From positions 62,001 to 126,000 of the forward strand of contig NZ_BBWZ01000007.1 in the NCBI RefSeq assembly GCF_001015055.1: a DNA stretch of 64,000 nt, in the 5' to 3' direction. This document shows, one piece after another, positions 33,423-43,383 of the stretch (position 1 is its first letter; the number at the start of each line of letters is the position of its first letter). Under the pieces are notes generated by a model. That model saw nothing but the letters and a program-made list of their open reading frames with translations, did no database searches and was not told the DNA's origin. The position numbers were made by a program, and so were the translations under genes. Source of the stretch: Aneurinibacillus tyrosinisolvens (lineage in GTDB: Bacteria > Bacillota > Bacilli > Aneurinibacillales > Aneurinibacillaceae).

Positions 33423-33902
33423 TTGAGAAAACTAGATTTACTTGATTTTCAGATTGTTCAAATGCTTCAGTTTGATGCCCGCCGTGCATATACTGATATG
33501 GGACAAAACCTTGGAGTCAGTGAGGGAACGATTCGGTCACGAATTAACAGGATGCTGGAAGATGGCATTTTCCAATTTATTATTCATACTGATCCTCTTA
33601 AGGTAGGGCTGCATGTACAGGCCATTATCAGCATGTCGACAAAGCTGGGGCAGCAGGAAAAAGTTGCCGAACAGTTGGGCAAGCTAAGAGCGGTTCGCTT
33701 TATCGGCGCGTTTTCCGGCCGAAACGATCTGATTATTCAGGCCTATTTTCGTTCCAACGAAGATCTCGTTGCCTTTGTCAATGAAGATCTTTCAAGAATC
33801 GAAGGAATCGCTTCTGCCGAGGTTTCGATTGAACTAAAGCAGTATAAGGATTCATTCTCGTATGTTCCAACTGAGGGGTTACAGGACACGGTAGGCTCAT
33901 AA
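33423..33902 (+). CDS. Lrp/AsnC-family transcriptional regulator
   Basis: This 159-residue regulator has an N-terminal helix-turn-helix (LDLLDFQIVQMLQFDAR, then LGVSEGTIRSRINRM) and a C-terminal RAM ligand-binding domain (about 65-145, with FSGRNDLIIQAYF and IEGIASAEVSIELKQYKD). The start is TTG 33423 behind GAGAGGGGG. It directly precedes the oligopeptide transporter genes on the same strand, so it may adjust peptide uptake to amino acid supply. This link is positional only. Confidence 0.88.
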   Translation: MRKLDLLDFQIVQMLQFDARRAYTDMGQNLGVSEGTIRSRINRMLEDGIFQFIIHTDPLKVGLHVQAIISMSTKLGQQEKVAEQLGKLRAVRFIGAFSGRNDLIIQAYFRSNEDLVAFVNEDLSRIEGIASAEVSIELKQYKDSFSYVPTEGLQDTVGS

Positions 33903-33954
33903 ACTTACATAGGTCCTAGCTCATATAAATTTAAACAATATGGAGGTTAATGCA

Positions 33955-35641
33955 GTGAAGAAACCTTTTGCAGTTTTATCAAGCGTGGTGCTCACCATGT
34001 CTCTTGCGCTTACGGGCTGCGGCGGAAACTCTGCGCAGACAAGCGGCGGCGGAAGCCAGCAGGCTGGAAGTTCAGATGTGAAGCAAGTTATCCGCATCGT
34101 CGACGGTGATGAGCCAGGCACATTGCACCCAGGTAAAGCCGAGGCCATGACTGAAACATATCCGATTGAACACATGATGGAAGGGCTCATGACGAAGACA
34201 CCGGAGGCAAAAATCGTACCGGGTATGGCGAAAGAAGACCCGAAAGTAAGCGCGGATGGAAAAACCTATACGTTTACCCTGCGCGATGGCTTGAAATGGT
34301 CTAATGGAGACCCGCTAACAGCCCACGATTTTGAATATGCCTGGAAGTATGTGATCAACCCCGCAACTGCTTCTCCGTACTCTTATCAGATGATGTTTAT
34401 CCAGGGAGCAGAAGCTTATAACACTTCTACAGAAAAAGACGCGGCAAAGCTGAAGAAGCTAGAGGATGCTGTTGGCGTAAAAGCGCTTGATGATAAGACG
34501 CTTGAAGTTAAGCTCGTAAATCCAACTCCGTTTTTTACGGACGTGTTAACGCAGGCTACTTTCTACCCTGTGGACAAGAAGGTTCAGGAAGCTAACCCGA
34601 AATGGGCAGATGATCCGAAAACATACGTTTCCAATGGACCGTTCAAGTTTACTGAGTGGAAGCACAAGCAAAGCATGAAGATGGTTAAAAATGAAAACTA
34701 CTATGATAAAGATAAGATCAAGTTAGACGAAATCGATTGGGCTATCGTTCAGGATGAGAATACGGTTTACCAGATGTATAGATCCGGACAGTTGGACGTA
34801 GCTTTCCCAATGCCGACTGAAGTTACCGGTAAGCTGCTGGCGGCAAAAGATCCGACTGTAATCCCACAGCCGAACTTCGGAACATACTATTACGACGTCA
34901 ACTTAAAGTCTAAAGATCCGAAATACAAAGTACTGCAGAATAAGAACATTCGTAAGGCACTCGCGATGGCAATCGACCGTAAAACCATTACGGAAAAAAA
35001 TTGCACAGGGTGGACAAAAACCGGCATACGGCTATGTTCCTTACGGCTATGTAGAGCCAAACGGCAAGGAATTTGCTGATAATACAGGGGCTCTCTTCAA
35101 GGAAGATGTTGGAGAGGCTAAAAAATTGTTGGAACAAGGCATGAAAGAGGAAGGCATCACAGCGATGCCGCCAATCCCTATTCTTTACAACACACTGAAC
35201 CTTCACAAGAAGATTGCTGAAGCGGTTCAAGAAATGTGGCGTAAGAATCTCGGCCTTAACGTTACACTCGAAAACGTAGAAATGAAAGTAAGGCTCGAAC
35301 GCAACCATAAACATGATTATGCAATCACACGTGACGGATGGAATGGGGATTACATCGATCCGATGACATTCCTCGGACAGCAAATTTCAACAAGCACACA
35401 GAACTTCTCTGGTTTCAACAACAAGCAGTATGATGATTTAGTTAAAAAAGCAAATGAAGCATTAAACCCGGAAGAACGTCTGAAATACATGCATGATGCT
35501 GAGAAAATTCTCGTTGAAGAAATGCCGCTTATTCCGATCTACTACTATACGCAGCCATATGCTGTAAAATCAAATGTTAAAGGTGTGTTCTGTACCTCTA
35601 ACCGTTATCCGGACGTAATGTACGCGGAAATTACAAAGTAA
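33955..35641 (+). pseudogene. oppA: Oligopeptide ABC transporter substrate-binding lipoprotein OppA, frameshifted
   Basis: The gene encodes an extracytoplasmic SBP family 5 lipoprotein of about 561 residues once one frameshift is repaired. GTG 33955 (with TATGGAGGT upstream) starts a signal peptide ending in the lipobox LTGC. The first frame is coherent to the segment AMAIDRKTITEK; at the A7 run 34994-35000 the frame shifts by one extra base. With A6 it continues as IAQGGQKPAYGYVPYGYVEP and runs cleanly to 35641. The uncorrected frame stops at 35079. A homopolymer sequence error is the simplest reading, because the permease and ATPase genes downstream are intact; a true null allele is possible. 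Confidence 0.88.
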
Positions 35642-35660
35642 TACATTATACACAGCATGG

Positions 35661-35692
35661 TAAGGGTATGCCTAAGTGTGGGCATACCCTTA
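35661..35692 (+). terminator. Intercistronic hairpin between oppA and oppB
   Basis: The segment taagggtatgcc pairs with ggcataccctta around a short loop, followed by a weak TT-A-rich tail rather than a T-run. This is where binding-protein operons often carry a partial terminator or RNA-stabilising hairpin that keeps binding-protein mRNA in excess. Confidence 0.6.
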
Positions 35693-35775
35693 TTAAAAGC
35701 TAAGCTGTCTATTAAAGAAAAAAGAAAGCAAGCGTTAATATAAACGAATGATTTGATAGATTTGGAGGTACGCCA

Positions 35776-36705
35776 GTGTTTACGTATATAATAAAGCGGT
35801 TTGGATGGGCGCTGTTAACGCTGTGGGCAGTAGTAACACTTACCTTTCTTCTCATGCATATTATCCCCGGGGATCCTTTCGCTAAGGAAGGAAATATGCC
35901 GCCGGCTGTTTATCAAAACTTGGTGAGATATTACCATTTGGATAAGCCGTTAATTGTTCAGTATGGACTCTATTTGGAAGCGCTGCTTCATTTTGATTTC
36001 GGTCCGTCTCTTAAGTCGGAAACCCAGACAGTGAACGACATGATCGTACAGGGATTTCCTGTATCGTTAGAGCTCGGCCTTCAGGCGATTGTTGTTGCGG
36101 TCGTTTTCGGAGTATTGTTCGGTGTAACAGCTGCCCTCTTTCATAATAAATGGCCGGACTATGTTTCGATGATTTTAGCAATTGTAGGGATTTCTGTTCC
36201 TAGTTTTGTGCTCGCCAGCTTACTCATTAACTACTTATCGGTGAACAATCCGATTTTTCCTGCGGCAGGATGGGGAACCTTCATGAATACGATTCTGCCT
36301 ACGATTGCACTCGCCGCGCTGCCGATGGCGTTCATCGCACGCTTAATGCGTTCCAGTATGCTTGAAGTATTAAATCAGGACTATATTAAAACCGCTAAGG
36401 CTAAAGGATTAACCCGTTTTATTGTCATTTTACAGCACACGATCCGAAATGCGATTCTTCCGGTCGTAAGCGTACTTGGAATTATCGCGGCAAATACGAT
36501 AACGGGAAGCTTTGTTGTTGAACGTATTTTTGCGATTCCTGGATTGGGCGACTTGTTTGTAAAGGGGATTTTCAACCGTGATTATCCCGTTATTCTGGGC
36601 TCTACCGTTTTCTATAGCGCAATCCTTATCTTCCTGATTTTCATTGTGGATATTGCCTATACATGGGTTGACCCGCGGATTAAGCTGACAGGGGGGAACA
36701 AGTAA
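35776..36705 (+). CDS. oppB: Oligopeptide ABC transporter permease OppB
   Basis: This 309-residue inner-membrane permease has six predicted transmembrane segments. The first helix region (IIKRFGWALLTLWAVVTLTF) and IIPGDPF are typical of the OppB/DppB family. The cytoplasmic EAA loop that docks the ATPase includes YIKTAKAKGLT. The start is GTG 35776 behind GGAGGT. The oppC gene overlaps its stop by one base (TAATG). Confidence 0.94.
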   Translation: MFTYIIKRFGWALLTLWAVVTLTFLLMHIIPGDPFAKEGNMPPAVYQNLVRYYHLDKPLIVQYGLYLEALLHFDFGPSLKSETQTVNDMIVQGFPVSLELGLQAIVVAVVFGVLFGVTAALFHNKWPDYVSMILAIVGISVPSFVLASLLINYLSVNNPIFPAAGWGTFMNTILPTIALAALPMAFIARLMRSSMLEVLNQDYIKTAKAKGLTRFIVILQHTIRNAILPVVSVLGIIAANTITGSFVVERIFAIPGLGDLFVKGIFNRDYPVILGSTVFYSAILIFLIFIVDIAYTWVDPRIKLTGGNK

Positions 36706-37637
36706 TGCAGCCAGATCTAAAATTAACTCCTGAAATGTTCCAGCCCGCACCTGATAATTTTAAAGACGCTGAAAAAATTCAGCGCCGCAGCATCTCCTAT
36801 TGGGCGGATGTATGGCGCCGTTTGCGGCTGAATAAATTAGCGATGCTTGGTATGTTCACCATTGTGGGACTCGTTATTATGGCAATTATCGGTCCAATGA
36901 TCAGCGGCCACACGTACTATGAACAGGACTTCGCTTCACAAAACATAGAGCCGGGCGATGCAAAGTTCTGGTTTGGTACGGATGGTGCGGGGCGTGATTT
37001 GTTTACCCGTGCCTGGTATGGAGCAAGAATTTCCCTGTTTATCGGTTTTATGGCCGCATTCCTTGACTTCGTTATCGGTGTCGTCTATGGAGGGATTTCC
37101 GGATTGAAAGGCGGGCGCATCGATAATATTATGATGCGCATTGCCGAGGTATTATACGGCATCCCTTACCTTCTGATGGTTATTTTATTGATGGTTGTTA
37201 TGGGACCGGGGCTTTGGACGATTATTATTGCCATGTCGCTAACAGGCTGGATTCCGATGGCACGCCTGGTGCGCGGCCAGGTGCTCCAGTTAAAAGAGCT
37301 GGAATACGTTCACGCTTCCATGGCGCTGGGTGCCGGTACGTGGTGGGTGCTTAAAAAGCATATTATCCCGAATACAATGGGCCCGATTCTCGTAAATATG
37401 ACATTAACCATCCCAACTGCGATTTTTAATGAAGCGACCTTAAGCTTCCTCGGGCTCGGAATCCCGGCACCGAAGGCAAGCTGGGGCACGATGGCAAGTG
37501 ATTCGCTCGATAGTTTATTGATTGGAACCGTATATCAGCTATTTATACCGGGACTCCTCATCTCATTGGCCATGTTTGCGTTTAACGTGTTTGGAGACGG
37601 ATTGCGCGATGCACTTGATCCAAGAATGCGTAAATAA
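36705..37637 (+). CDS. oppC: Oligopeptide ABC transporter permease OppC
   Basis: This 310-residue permease partner of OppB has a cytoplasmic N-terminal extension, a first membrane helix (LAMLGMFTIVGLVIMAIIGP), the periplasmic WFGTDGAGRDLFTRAWYGAR characteristic of OppC/DppC, and the EAA loop ELEYVHASMALGAG. It is translationally coupled to oppB. The protein forms the transport channel as a heterodimer. Confidence 0.94.
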   Translation: MQPDLKLTPEMFQPAPDNFKDAEKIQRRSISYWADVWRRLRLNKLAMLGMFTIVGLVIMAIIGPMISGHTYYEQDFASQNIEPGDAKFWFGTDGAGRDLFTRAWYGARISLFIGFMAAFLDFVIGVVYGGISGLKGGRIDNIMMRIAEVLYGIPYLLMVILLMVVMGPGLWTIIIAMSLTGWIPMARLVRGQVLQLKELEYVHASMALGAGTWWVLKKHIIPNTMGPILVNMTLTIPTAIFNEATLSFLGLGIPAPKASWGTMASDSLDSLLIGTVYQLFIPGLLISLAMFAFNVFGDGLRDALDPRMRK

Positions 37638-37661
37638 AGTGATAAAGAAGGTGGAACACCG

Positions 37662-38657
37662 ATGGAAAATATATTAGAGGTCAAAGATCTTCATATATCC
37701 TTTCACACGTATGCGGGCGAAGTACAGGCGGTACGTGGTATAAACTTTGAAGTGAGAAAAGGCGAGACGGTCGGAATCGTAGGGGAATCAGGCTGTGGGA
37801 AAAGCGTAACCGCTCAATCGATTATGCAGTTGATTCCGAAGCCGCCTGCCCACTATAAACAGGGACAGATTGTTTTTAATGGCCAGGACCTGTTAAAGAA
37901 GAAAGAAAAAGAAATGGAGAAAATCCGCGGGAATGACATCGGGATGATTTTTCAGGATCCGATGACGTCTTTAAACCCCACAATGAAGGTGGGACAGCAG
38001 ATTGCAGAGAGCCTAATTAAGCACCAGAAGCTGTCGCGTTCTGAAGCTCATAAGCGTGCCGTGGATGCACTTAAGCTTGTAGGAATTCCACAGCCGGATA
38101 AGCGGGCAAACCAGTATCCGCACGAATTCTCCGGCGGGATGCGGCAGCGTGCCATGATTGCTGTGGCGCTTGCCTGCAGGCCGAAGCTTCTCATCGCGGA
38201 TGAACCGACAACGGCACTGGACGTTACGATCCAGGCGCAAATTCTTGATTTAATGAGGGAACTTCAAGAAAAGACTGGAACGTCTATCATCCTAATCACA
38301 CACGACCTAGGTGTTGTTGCTGAAATGTGCGACCGGGTTATCGTTATGTACGCAGGAGAAGTAGTAGAAAGCGGAACAGTAGACGATATTTTTTATCGTC
38401 CGGAGCATCCCTACACAAAAGGGCTTTTACAGTCAGTCCCGCGCCTTGATATGAATAAAAACGAACCGTTAAAACCGATTATCGGCACACCACCGGATCT
38501 GGTTAGCCCGCCTGTCGGCTGCCCGTTCTATGCACGGTGCGACTATGCGATGCACGTCTGCAAGGACCACAAGCCGCAGCTGGAAAACATGGGTGGACAA
38601 CAATTTGCCGCCTGCTGGCTTCACCATCCAATGGCGAAAGTGGCAGCAGGAAAATAA
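37662..38657 (+). CDS. oppD: Oligopeptide ABC transporter ATP-binding protein OppD
   Basis: This 331-residue ATPase has Walker [10 protein letters not shown]-loop [14 protein letters not shown] signature [10 protein letters not shown], Walker [13 protein letters not shown] and the H-loop ITHDLG. The C-terminal oligopeptide-transporter extension carries clustered Cys residues ([12 protein letters not shown], then CK and CW), typical of OppD/DppD proteins. It starts 24 bp after oppC behind GAAGGTGG. Confidence 0.95.
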   Translation: MENILEVKDLHISFHTYAGEVQAVRGINFEVRKGETVGIVGESGCGKSVTAQSIMQLIPKPPAHYKQGQIVFNGQDLLKKKEKEMEKIRGNDIGMIFQDPMTSLNPTMKVGQQIAESLIKHQKLSRSEAHKRAVDALKLVGIPQPDKRANQYPHEFSGGMRQRAMIAVALACRPKLLIADEPTTALDVTIQAQILDLMRELQEKTGTSIILITHDLGVVAEMCDRVIVMYAGEVVESGTVDDIFYRPEHPYTKGLLQSVPRLDMNKNEPLKPIIGTPPDLVSPPVGCPFYARCDYAMHVCKDHKPQLENMGGQQFAACWLHHPMAKVAAGK

Positions 38658-38671
38658 GAGGAGGGGCATAA

Positions 38672-39700
38672 ATGAAAGTAATACTAAATAATTCCCCCGT
38701 GAAGACGAAAAATAACCAGGAAGCCCTTGTTGAAGTACGCAACCTGAAGAAGTATTTTAATACGGGAAGCGGCGTTGTCAAAGCAGTCAGCGATGTTTCC
38801 TTTACGATAAAAAAGGGAGAAACGCTCGGTGTCGTAGGTGAGTCAGGCTGCGGTAAATCAACAATGGGGAGAACCGTCCTGCGCCTTTATGATGCGACTG
38901 AAGGAGAAGTATGGTTTGAGGGGAAAAATGTTCACAAAGCAGGTTCCGGTGAATTAAAGAAACTGCGCCGGGATATGCAGATGATTTTCCAGGATCCGTA
39001 CGCTTCTTTAAATCCAAGAATGACCATTGAAGACATTATCGGCGAAGCGCTCGACCTTCATCACCTTGCTTCCGGGGCAAAGCGGAAGGAACGCATTCAG
39101 GAATTGCTGAAGCTGGTCGGTCTAAGACCGGAGCATATCAACCGTTTTCCTCATGAATTCTCCGGCGGGCAGCGCCAGCGGATTGGGATTGCGCGCGCAC
39201 TTGCCGTTGAGCCTAAGTTCATCGTATGTGACGAACCGATCTCTGCGCTTGATGTTTCTATTCAGGCACAGGTAGTGAATTTATTAAGTGATTTACAGGA
39301 CAAATTTGGTCTTACCTATTTATTCATTGCCCACGATTTATCCATGGTTAAACATATCAGTGATCGGGTTGCTGTTATGTACCTGGGTAAGATGGCCGAG
39401 CTGTCAGCGAGTGAAGAACTGTACGAGAACCCGCTTCACCCATACACCCAGGCGCTTTTATCCGCGATCCCGATTCCGGATCCGGAAGTGGAAAGAAAAC
39501 GCCAGCGTGTTGTGCTTGAAGGGGATGTACCAAGCCCGATGAATCCGCCAAGCGGCTGTCATTTCCGCACACGCTGTCCGCGCGCGATGGAGTCATGTGC
39601 GAAGATAGAACCGGTATGGCAGGAAGTAAAACCGGATCATTTCGTGGCCTGCCACTTATATAATGAAGAAGTAATGGGAAATAAAGTTCTGCGGCCTTAG
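38672..39700 (+). CDS. oppF: Oligopeptide ABC transporter ATP-binding protein OppF
   Basis: This 342-residue second ATPase of the importer has Walker [10 protein letters not shown]-loop [11 protein letters not shown], signature [10 protein letters not shown], Walker [13 protein letters not shown] and H-loop IAHDLS. The C-terminal extension keeps the Cys-containing [12 protein letters not shown]. The first 20 residues are a poorly conserved lead-in. GAGGAGGGG precedes ATG 38672. The stop codon lies inside the operon terminator. Confidence 0.95.
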   Translation: MKVILNNSPVKTKNNQEALVEVRNLKKYFNTGSGVVKAVSDVSFTIKKGETLGVVGESGCGKSTMGRTVLRLYDATEGEVWFEGKNVHKAGSGELKKLRRDMQMIFQDPYASLNPRMTIEDIIGEALDLHHLASGAKRKERIQELLKLVGLRPEHINRFPHEFSGGQRQRIGIARALAVEPKFIVCDEPISALDVSIQAQVVNLLSDLQDKFGLTYLFIAHDLSMVKHISDRVAVMYLGKMAELSASEELYENPLHPYTQALLSAIPIPDPEVERKRQRVVLEGDVPSPMNPPSGCHFRTRCPRAMESCAKIEPVWQEVKPDHFVACHLYNEEVMGNKVLRP

Positions 39701-39719
39701 GCACCGCAGAACTTTTTTC
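39684..39719 (+). terminator. Terminator of the opp operon
   Basis: The segment aagttctgcgg pairs perfectly with ccgcagaactt, followed by a T-run; the oppF stop is in the loop. Confidence 0.92.
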
Positions 39720-39729
39720 TGCTTTAAAG

Positions 39730-39759
39730 GTATATAATGGCAAACTTGCTGGCGACAAT
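39730..39759 (+). promoter_or_regulatory. Sigma-F (forespore) promoter of dacF
   Basis: GTATA (39730-39734) and GGCGACAAT (39751-39759) are 16 bp apart. This matches the sigma-F consensus GYATA-N16-GGNNANNNT at every specified base. dacF is a forespore gene in B. subtilis. Confidence 0.88.
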
Positions 39760-39791
39760 AGGTAACAAGTCTGAATGGAGGGGTCTATTGC

Positions 39792-40974
39792 ATGAAGAAG
39801 TTACCTGTTGTACTGCTGTGTTTCACATTATTCTTTCCCTCGATCAGCAGCATTGCCCAGGCGGTGGAAAAGGCGAAAGTGCCTGCGAAGCAAGGTGTTG
39901 ATCTTGCGCCAAATGCGGTGTCGGCTGTTTTAATAGATAGGGATACCGGGACGATTCTGTATGAGAAAAACGGGCATAAATCACTTCCGCCTGCAAGCAT
40001 CACTAAAGTGATGACCATGCTGCTTATTATGGAAGCACTAGACCGTGGTGAGTTGAAAATGACAGATAAAATCCGGACAAGTGAATATGCCGCATCCATG
40101 GGCGGATCGCAAATCTTCCTGGAACCGGGAGAAGAGATGACCGTAAATGACATGCTAAAAGGCATTGCACTTGCCTCCGGAAACGATGCGTCCGTGGCGA
40201 TGGCTGAACACCTGGCCGGAACCGAAGAGGCCTTTGTCAAGAAGATGAATGAACGTGCAAAGCAGCTTGGAATGGACGACACGGTGTTCAAAAATGCGAA
40301 TGGGCTTCCCGTAGCCGGCCATGTTTCATCTGCACACGATATCGCTTTAATGTCACGTGAACTATTGAAGCATGAAGAGATTACAAAATATACAGGCTTA
40401 TACCAGGACTACCTGCGCAAAGATTCGAAAAAACCTTTCTGGCTTGTGAATACAAACCGCCTCGTCCGGTTTTATACAGGGGCGGACGGATTGAAAACGG
40501 GGTACACGTCCGAAGCGAAATTCTGTCTCACAGCAACGGCAAAACGCGGAAACATGAGGGCTATTTCTGTCGTTATGGGGGAGCCTGATTCCAAAATCCG
40601 CAACCAGGAAGTAAGCGCGATGCTGGATTATGCGTTTAATCAATATGACAGCCAGCCGCTCTATAAGGAAAAACAAGTCGTAAAAACCGTGCGGGTTGGC
40701 AAGGGCAAGCAGGAGACAGTGGATGTGGTTGTTCCCTACCGGTTCAGTATGCTTGTGAAAAAAGGCGAAAAAGGCTGAACACTACGAGAAGGTTGTCCAG
40801 CTGAATGGCCAGCTTGTCGCACCTATAAAGAAAGGGGCCAAACTGGGCGAAATCGTCATCCGAAAGGACGGCAAAACAGTCAGCACGGTTGACCTTGTGG
40901 CGGCTTCCAGCGTAGAACAAGCGAACTGGTGGGACCTCATGAAAAGAACAACGAGAAAAATGTTCGGAGGATAA
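39792..40974 (+). pseudogene. dacF: D-alanyl-D-alanine carboxypeptidase DacF, frameshifted near the 3' end
   Basis: The gene encodes a sporulation-specific penicillin-binding protein of about 393 residues after repair. It has a signal peptide (1-25), and the serine-peptidase motifs PASITKVM (SxxK), SGNDASV (SGN) and DGLKTGYTSEA (KTG). The uncorrected frame ends at 40778 after MLVKKGEKG. Removing one base from the A5-GG run at 40768-40774 gives KKGEKAEHYEKV and a normal PBP5-like C-terminal domain, including WWDLMKRTTRKMFGG, to 40974. The catalytic domain is intact, so even the truncated product might retain activity. ATG 39792 follows GGAGGGG. Confidence 0.87.
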
Positions 40975-40983
40975 AAACAAAAT

Positions 40984-41023
40984 CGGGAAAGGAAGAAATA
41001 TGACGCCTTTTCCCGGTTTTTTT
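40984..41023 (+). terminator. Terminator after dacF
   Basis: The segment cgggaaagg pairs with ccttttcccg with one bulge, and a T7 tract follows. It separates dacF from the spoIIA operon. Confidence 0.88.
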
Positions 41024-41039
41024 CTAGTTTTGTCGGAGG

Positions 41040-41069
41040 GCAGGAATTGCCAGTCCAGCTGTAGAATCT
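41040..41069 (+). promoter_or_regulatory. Sigma-H promoter of the spoIIA operon
   Basis: GCAGGAATT (41040-41048) matches the sigma-H -35 RNAGGAWWW fully. GTAGAATCT (41061-41069) matches the -10 RNNGAATWW at all but one position. The spacer is 12 bp. The spoIIA operon is driven by sigma-H in B. subtilis. I did not search systematically for 0A boxes. Confidence 0.87.
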
Positions 41070-41105
41070 CCCATTTATCACCTTTAGTGAAGGAGTGGGC
41101 TGAGC

Positions 41106-41456
41106 ATGAGCTTACGAGTGGACATGGAGACGATTGGCGAAGTTTTAATTGTAAGGCTGGATGGGGAATTGGATCATCACACGGCTGATAAACTGCGCGT
41201 TGAAATGGAGCAGCACATACAGCAAGCTGATATTCACCATATTTTATTAAGTCTGGCTCATCTTGATTTCATGGATAGTTCCGGTCTCGGTGTGATTTTA
41301 GGCCGCTACAAACAAATTACAGCACGTGGCGGAGACATGGTTGTCTGCTCGATTAACCCGGTGATTTATCGTCTGTTTGAGCTTTCGGGATTGTTTAAAA
41401 TTATAAAAATCAAGGAATCCGAGCAGGAAGCTCTCCTTGTATTGGGGGTGGCTTAA
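41106..41456 (+). CDS. spoIIAA: Anti-sigma-F factor antagonist SpoIIAA
   Basis: This 116-residue STAS-domain protein frees sigma-F by binding SpoIIAB. The phospho-accepting Ser lies in the conserved MDSSGLGV. When phosphorylated by SpoIIAB it is inactive; SpoIIE dephosphorylates it in the forespore. The start ATG has AAGGAGTG upstream. The spoIIAB start codon follows the TAA immediately, so the two are coupled. Confidence 0.96.
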   Translation: MSLRVDMETIGEVLIVRLDGELDHHTADKLRVEMEQHIQQADIHHILLSLAHLDFMDSSGLGVILGRYKQITARGGDMVVCSINPVIYRLFELSGLFKIIKIKESEQEALLVLGVA

Positions 41457-41912
41457 GTGATAAACAAAAGTGAGCGGAACTTCATGTCACTGGCTTTTGC
41501 AGCTCGCAGCGAAAATGAAGGGTTTGCCCGCATTGCTGTTGCTTCTTTCTTATCGAGGCTTCCCATTACCCTTGAGGAAGTCGAGGAGATTAAGACTGTT
41601 GTGTCTGAAGCCGTTACCAATTCCATTATCCACGGGTATGAGGGAGATGAGAATGGTACGGTTAGCATTGTCACTTCTTATGACCATACAGCGATTGAAA
41701 TCGTTATCGAGGACAATGGAATCGGGATCGCTAATCTTGAAGAGGCAAAACAGCCGCTGTTTACAACCAAACCGGAGCTGGAGCGTTCGGGTATGGGCTT
41801 TACGATTATGGAAAATTTCACAGATGAAATGGAAGTTACAACTGAAATCGGAATGGGAACCAGAATACGTTTAGTAAAGAAACTGACAAAGAATGAAGCG
41901 TTGTGTAATTAG
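41457..41912 (+). CDS. spoIIAB: Anti-sigma-F factor and SpoIIAA kinase SpoIIAB
   Basis: This 151-residue GHKL-fold kinase binds sigma-F with ATP and phosphorylates SpoIIAA. The N-box is [12 protein letters not shown], the G1 region is EDNGIGI, and the G2 region with the ATP lid is [16 protein letters not shown]. The start is probably GTG 41457 behind GGGGGTGG; an in-frame ATG at 41484 would drop nine residues. The C-terminus NEALCN is typical of the family. Confidence 0.95.
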   Translation: MINKSERNFMSLAFAARSENEGFARIAVASFLSRLPITLEEVEEIKTVVSEAVTNSIIHGYEGDENGTVSIVTSYDHTAIEIVIEDNGIGIANLEEAKQPLFTTKPELERSGMGFTIMENFTDEMEVTTEIGMGTRIRLVKKLTKNEALCN

Positions 41913-41923
41913 GAGATATGCCA

Positions 41924-42679
41924 ATGGAGACCAATGTAAGGAATGCCAATCATCCTTATTTGTCAGATAAAGAGGTAAAACAGTTGCTTGCTGCAAGTCA
42001 GGCGGGAGATTCAACAGCACGAGATACATTGGTAAACAGCAACATTCGCCTGGTATGGTCCGTTGTCCAGCGTTTTTTAAACCGCGGGTATGAAGCAGAC
42101 GATTTATTCCAAATCGGCTGCATTGGACTTTTAAAGGCCATTGATAAGTTTGATTTAAGTTTTGATGTTAAATTCTCAACGTATGCTGTGCCTATGATTA
42201 TTGGAGAAATCCAGCGCTTTCTGCGGGACGATGGAACGGTAAAGGTAAGCCGGACGCTCAAAGAAATTGCCCATAAAGTTCGGCGAACGAAGGATGAATT
42301 ATCCAAGACACTGGGCAGACTCCCTACAGTGAAAGAAGTTGCGGATGTTCTGGAGCTAACCCCGGAGGAAGTCGTTTATGCGCAGGAGGCAAATCGTGCC
42401 CCCTCCTCCATTCATGAAACCGTGTTTGAGAATGACGGCGACCCCATTACGCTCATGGATCAGATTTCAGACAAAGACGAAAATAAATGGTTCGACCAGC
42501 TGGCTTTAAAAGAAGCCATTAGCAAGCTGTCCGAGCGGGAACAGCTTATCGTTTATTTGCGTTATTACAAGGACCAAACACAGTCAGAGGTCGCTGAGCG
42601 GCTCGGTATTTCCCAGGTTCAGGTATCAAGGCTGGAGAAGAAAATATTGCGTGCCATGAAAGACCAGATCGAGAGGTAG
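41924..42679 (+). CDS. sigF: RNA polymerase sigma-F factor
   Basis: This 251-residue sigma-70-family factor directs early forespore transcription. Region 2 includes YEADDLFQIGCIGLLKAIDK and FSTYAVPMIIGEIQRFLRDD, region 3 covers VSRTLKEIAHKV, and region 4 has LSEREQLIVYLRYYKDQTQ followed by the helix-turn-helix SEVAERLGISQVQVSRLEKK. I prefer ATG 41924, 8 bases after AGGAG; ATG 41918 is only 2 bases after it. The operon order matches B. subtilis. Confidence 0.96.
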   Translation: METNVRNANHPYLSDKEVKQLLAASQAGDSTARDTLVNSNIRLVWSVVQRFLNRGYEADDLFQIGCIGLLKAIDKFDLSFDVKFSTYAVPMIIGEIQRFLRDDGTVKVSRTLKEIAHKVRRTKDELSKTLGRLPTVKEVADVLELTPEEVVYAQEANRAPSSIHETVFENDGDPITLMDQISDKDENKWFDQLALKEAISKLSEREQLIVYLRYYKDQTQSEVAERLGISQVQVSRLEKKILRAMKDQIER

Positions 42680-42696
42680 CCTCTCGTCTGGTCTTT
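42661..42696 (+). terminator. Terminator overlapping the sigF stop codon
   Basis: The segment agaccagatcgagagg pairs with cctctcgtctggtct, the TAG stop is the loop, and tttttc follows. Confidence 0.92.
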
Positions 42697-42762
42697 TTCT
42701 TTCTACAGGCATAGGAGCTATGCAGGAAACAAATAATAGGCATACATGAGGAGGGTTGATGT

Positions 42763-43383
42763 ATGGCTGAGGGCGACCACATTTATCTTAAACTAAAAGC
42801 AAAGGTTCAACTTCCGCCGAAGCAGACAATACGTATCCACCATGTAGCTGAGCTCGTTACAAACAGTGAGCAGGAACAAGCAATCCGCGGACTGCCGCTT
42901 CACATGTTAAGCATACGGGACGGGAATCGGCACGTCGTTGATGTCATACAGGTAATTCAGGTAATCCATACACTTGATCCCGGTCTTGTTGTCTGTCCTG
43001 TGGGCTCACAGCAAACGCTTGTTGAAATTGTATACCCGAAAAGAAAAATGAATATCCTTCTTGTGGCGTTCATTTGGATTGTTCTTTTTATTGGATCCGG
43101 CCTTGCGATCATGAATTTTCATACGGATGTCAGTATGATGAAGGTTCACCAGCGGCTGTACGAGTTAGTGACAGGAGCAAAGAACGAACATCCATTAATC
43201 ATTCAAATCCCGTATTCCATCGGAGTGGGGGCGGGAATGATTTTATTTTTTAACCACGTTTTTCGCAAGCGATTTAATGAAGAACCAAGCCCACTGGAAC
43301 TTGAAATGTTCTTGTACCAGCAAAACCTTGATCAGTATGTTATTACGCATGAGAAGAAGGAGGGAGAGCGTCATGATCGGTAA
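42763..43383 (+). CDS. spoVAA: Stage V sporulation protein AA
   Basis: This 206-residue membrane protein has a soluble N-terminal half (about 1-95) and two transmembrane segments (about 96-115 and 148-168), with a charged C-terminus. SpoVA proteins move dipicolinic acid into the forespore and release it at germination; AA is an accessory member. AGGAGGG precedes ATG 42763. Possible forespore promoter elements upstream (GCATA at 42709-42713) are weak. The spoVAB start lies 11 bp inside its 3' end. Confidence 0.9.
   Translation: MAEGDHIYLKLKAKVQLPPKQTIRIHHVAELVTNSEQEQAIRGLPLHMLSIRDGNRHVVDVIQVIQVIHTLDPGLVVCPVGSQQTLVEIVYPKRKMNILLVAFIWIVLFIGSGLAIMNFHTDVSMMKVHQRLYELVTGAKNEHPLIIQIPYSIGVGAGMILFFNHVFRKRFNEEPSPLELEMFLYQQNLDQYVITHEKKEGERHDR

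Noticed and set aside
34994..35079. Programmed frameshifting or slippage in oppA
   Set aside because: A7 alone is short for efficient slippage, there is no stimulatory structure evident, and four other genes show similar homopolymer lesions.
42700..42762. Sigma-G promoter of spoVAA
   Set aside because: GCATA occurs at 42709, but no -10 at proper spacing fits; the CATACAT at 42741 is 27 bp away.
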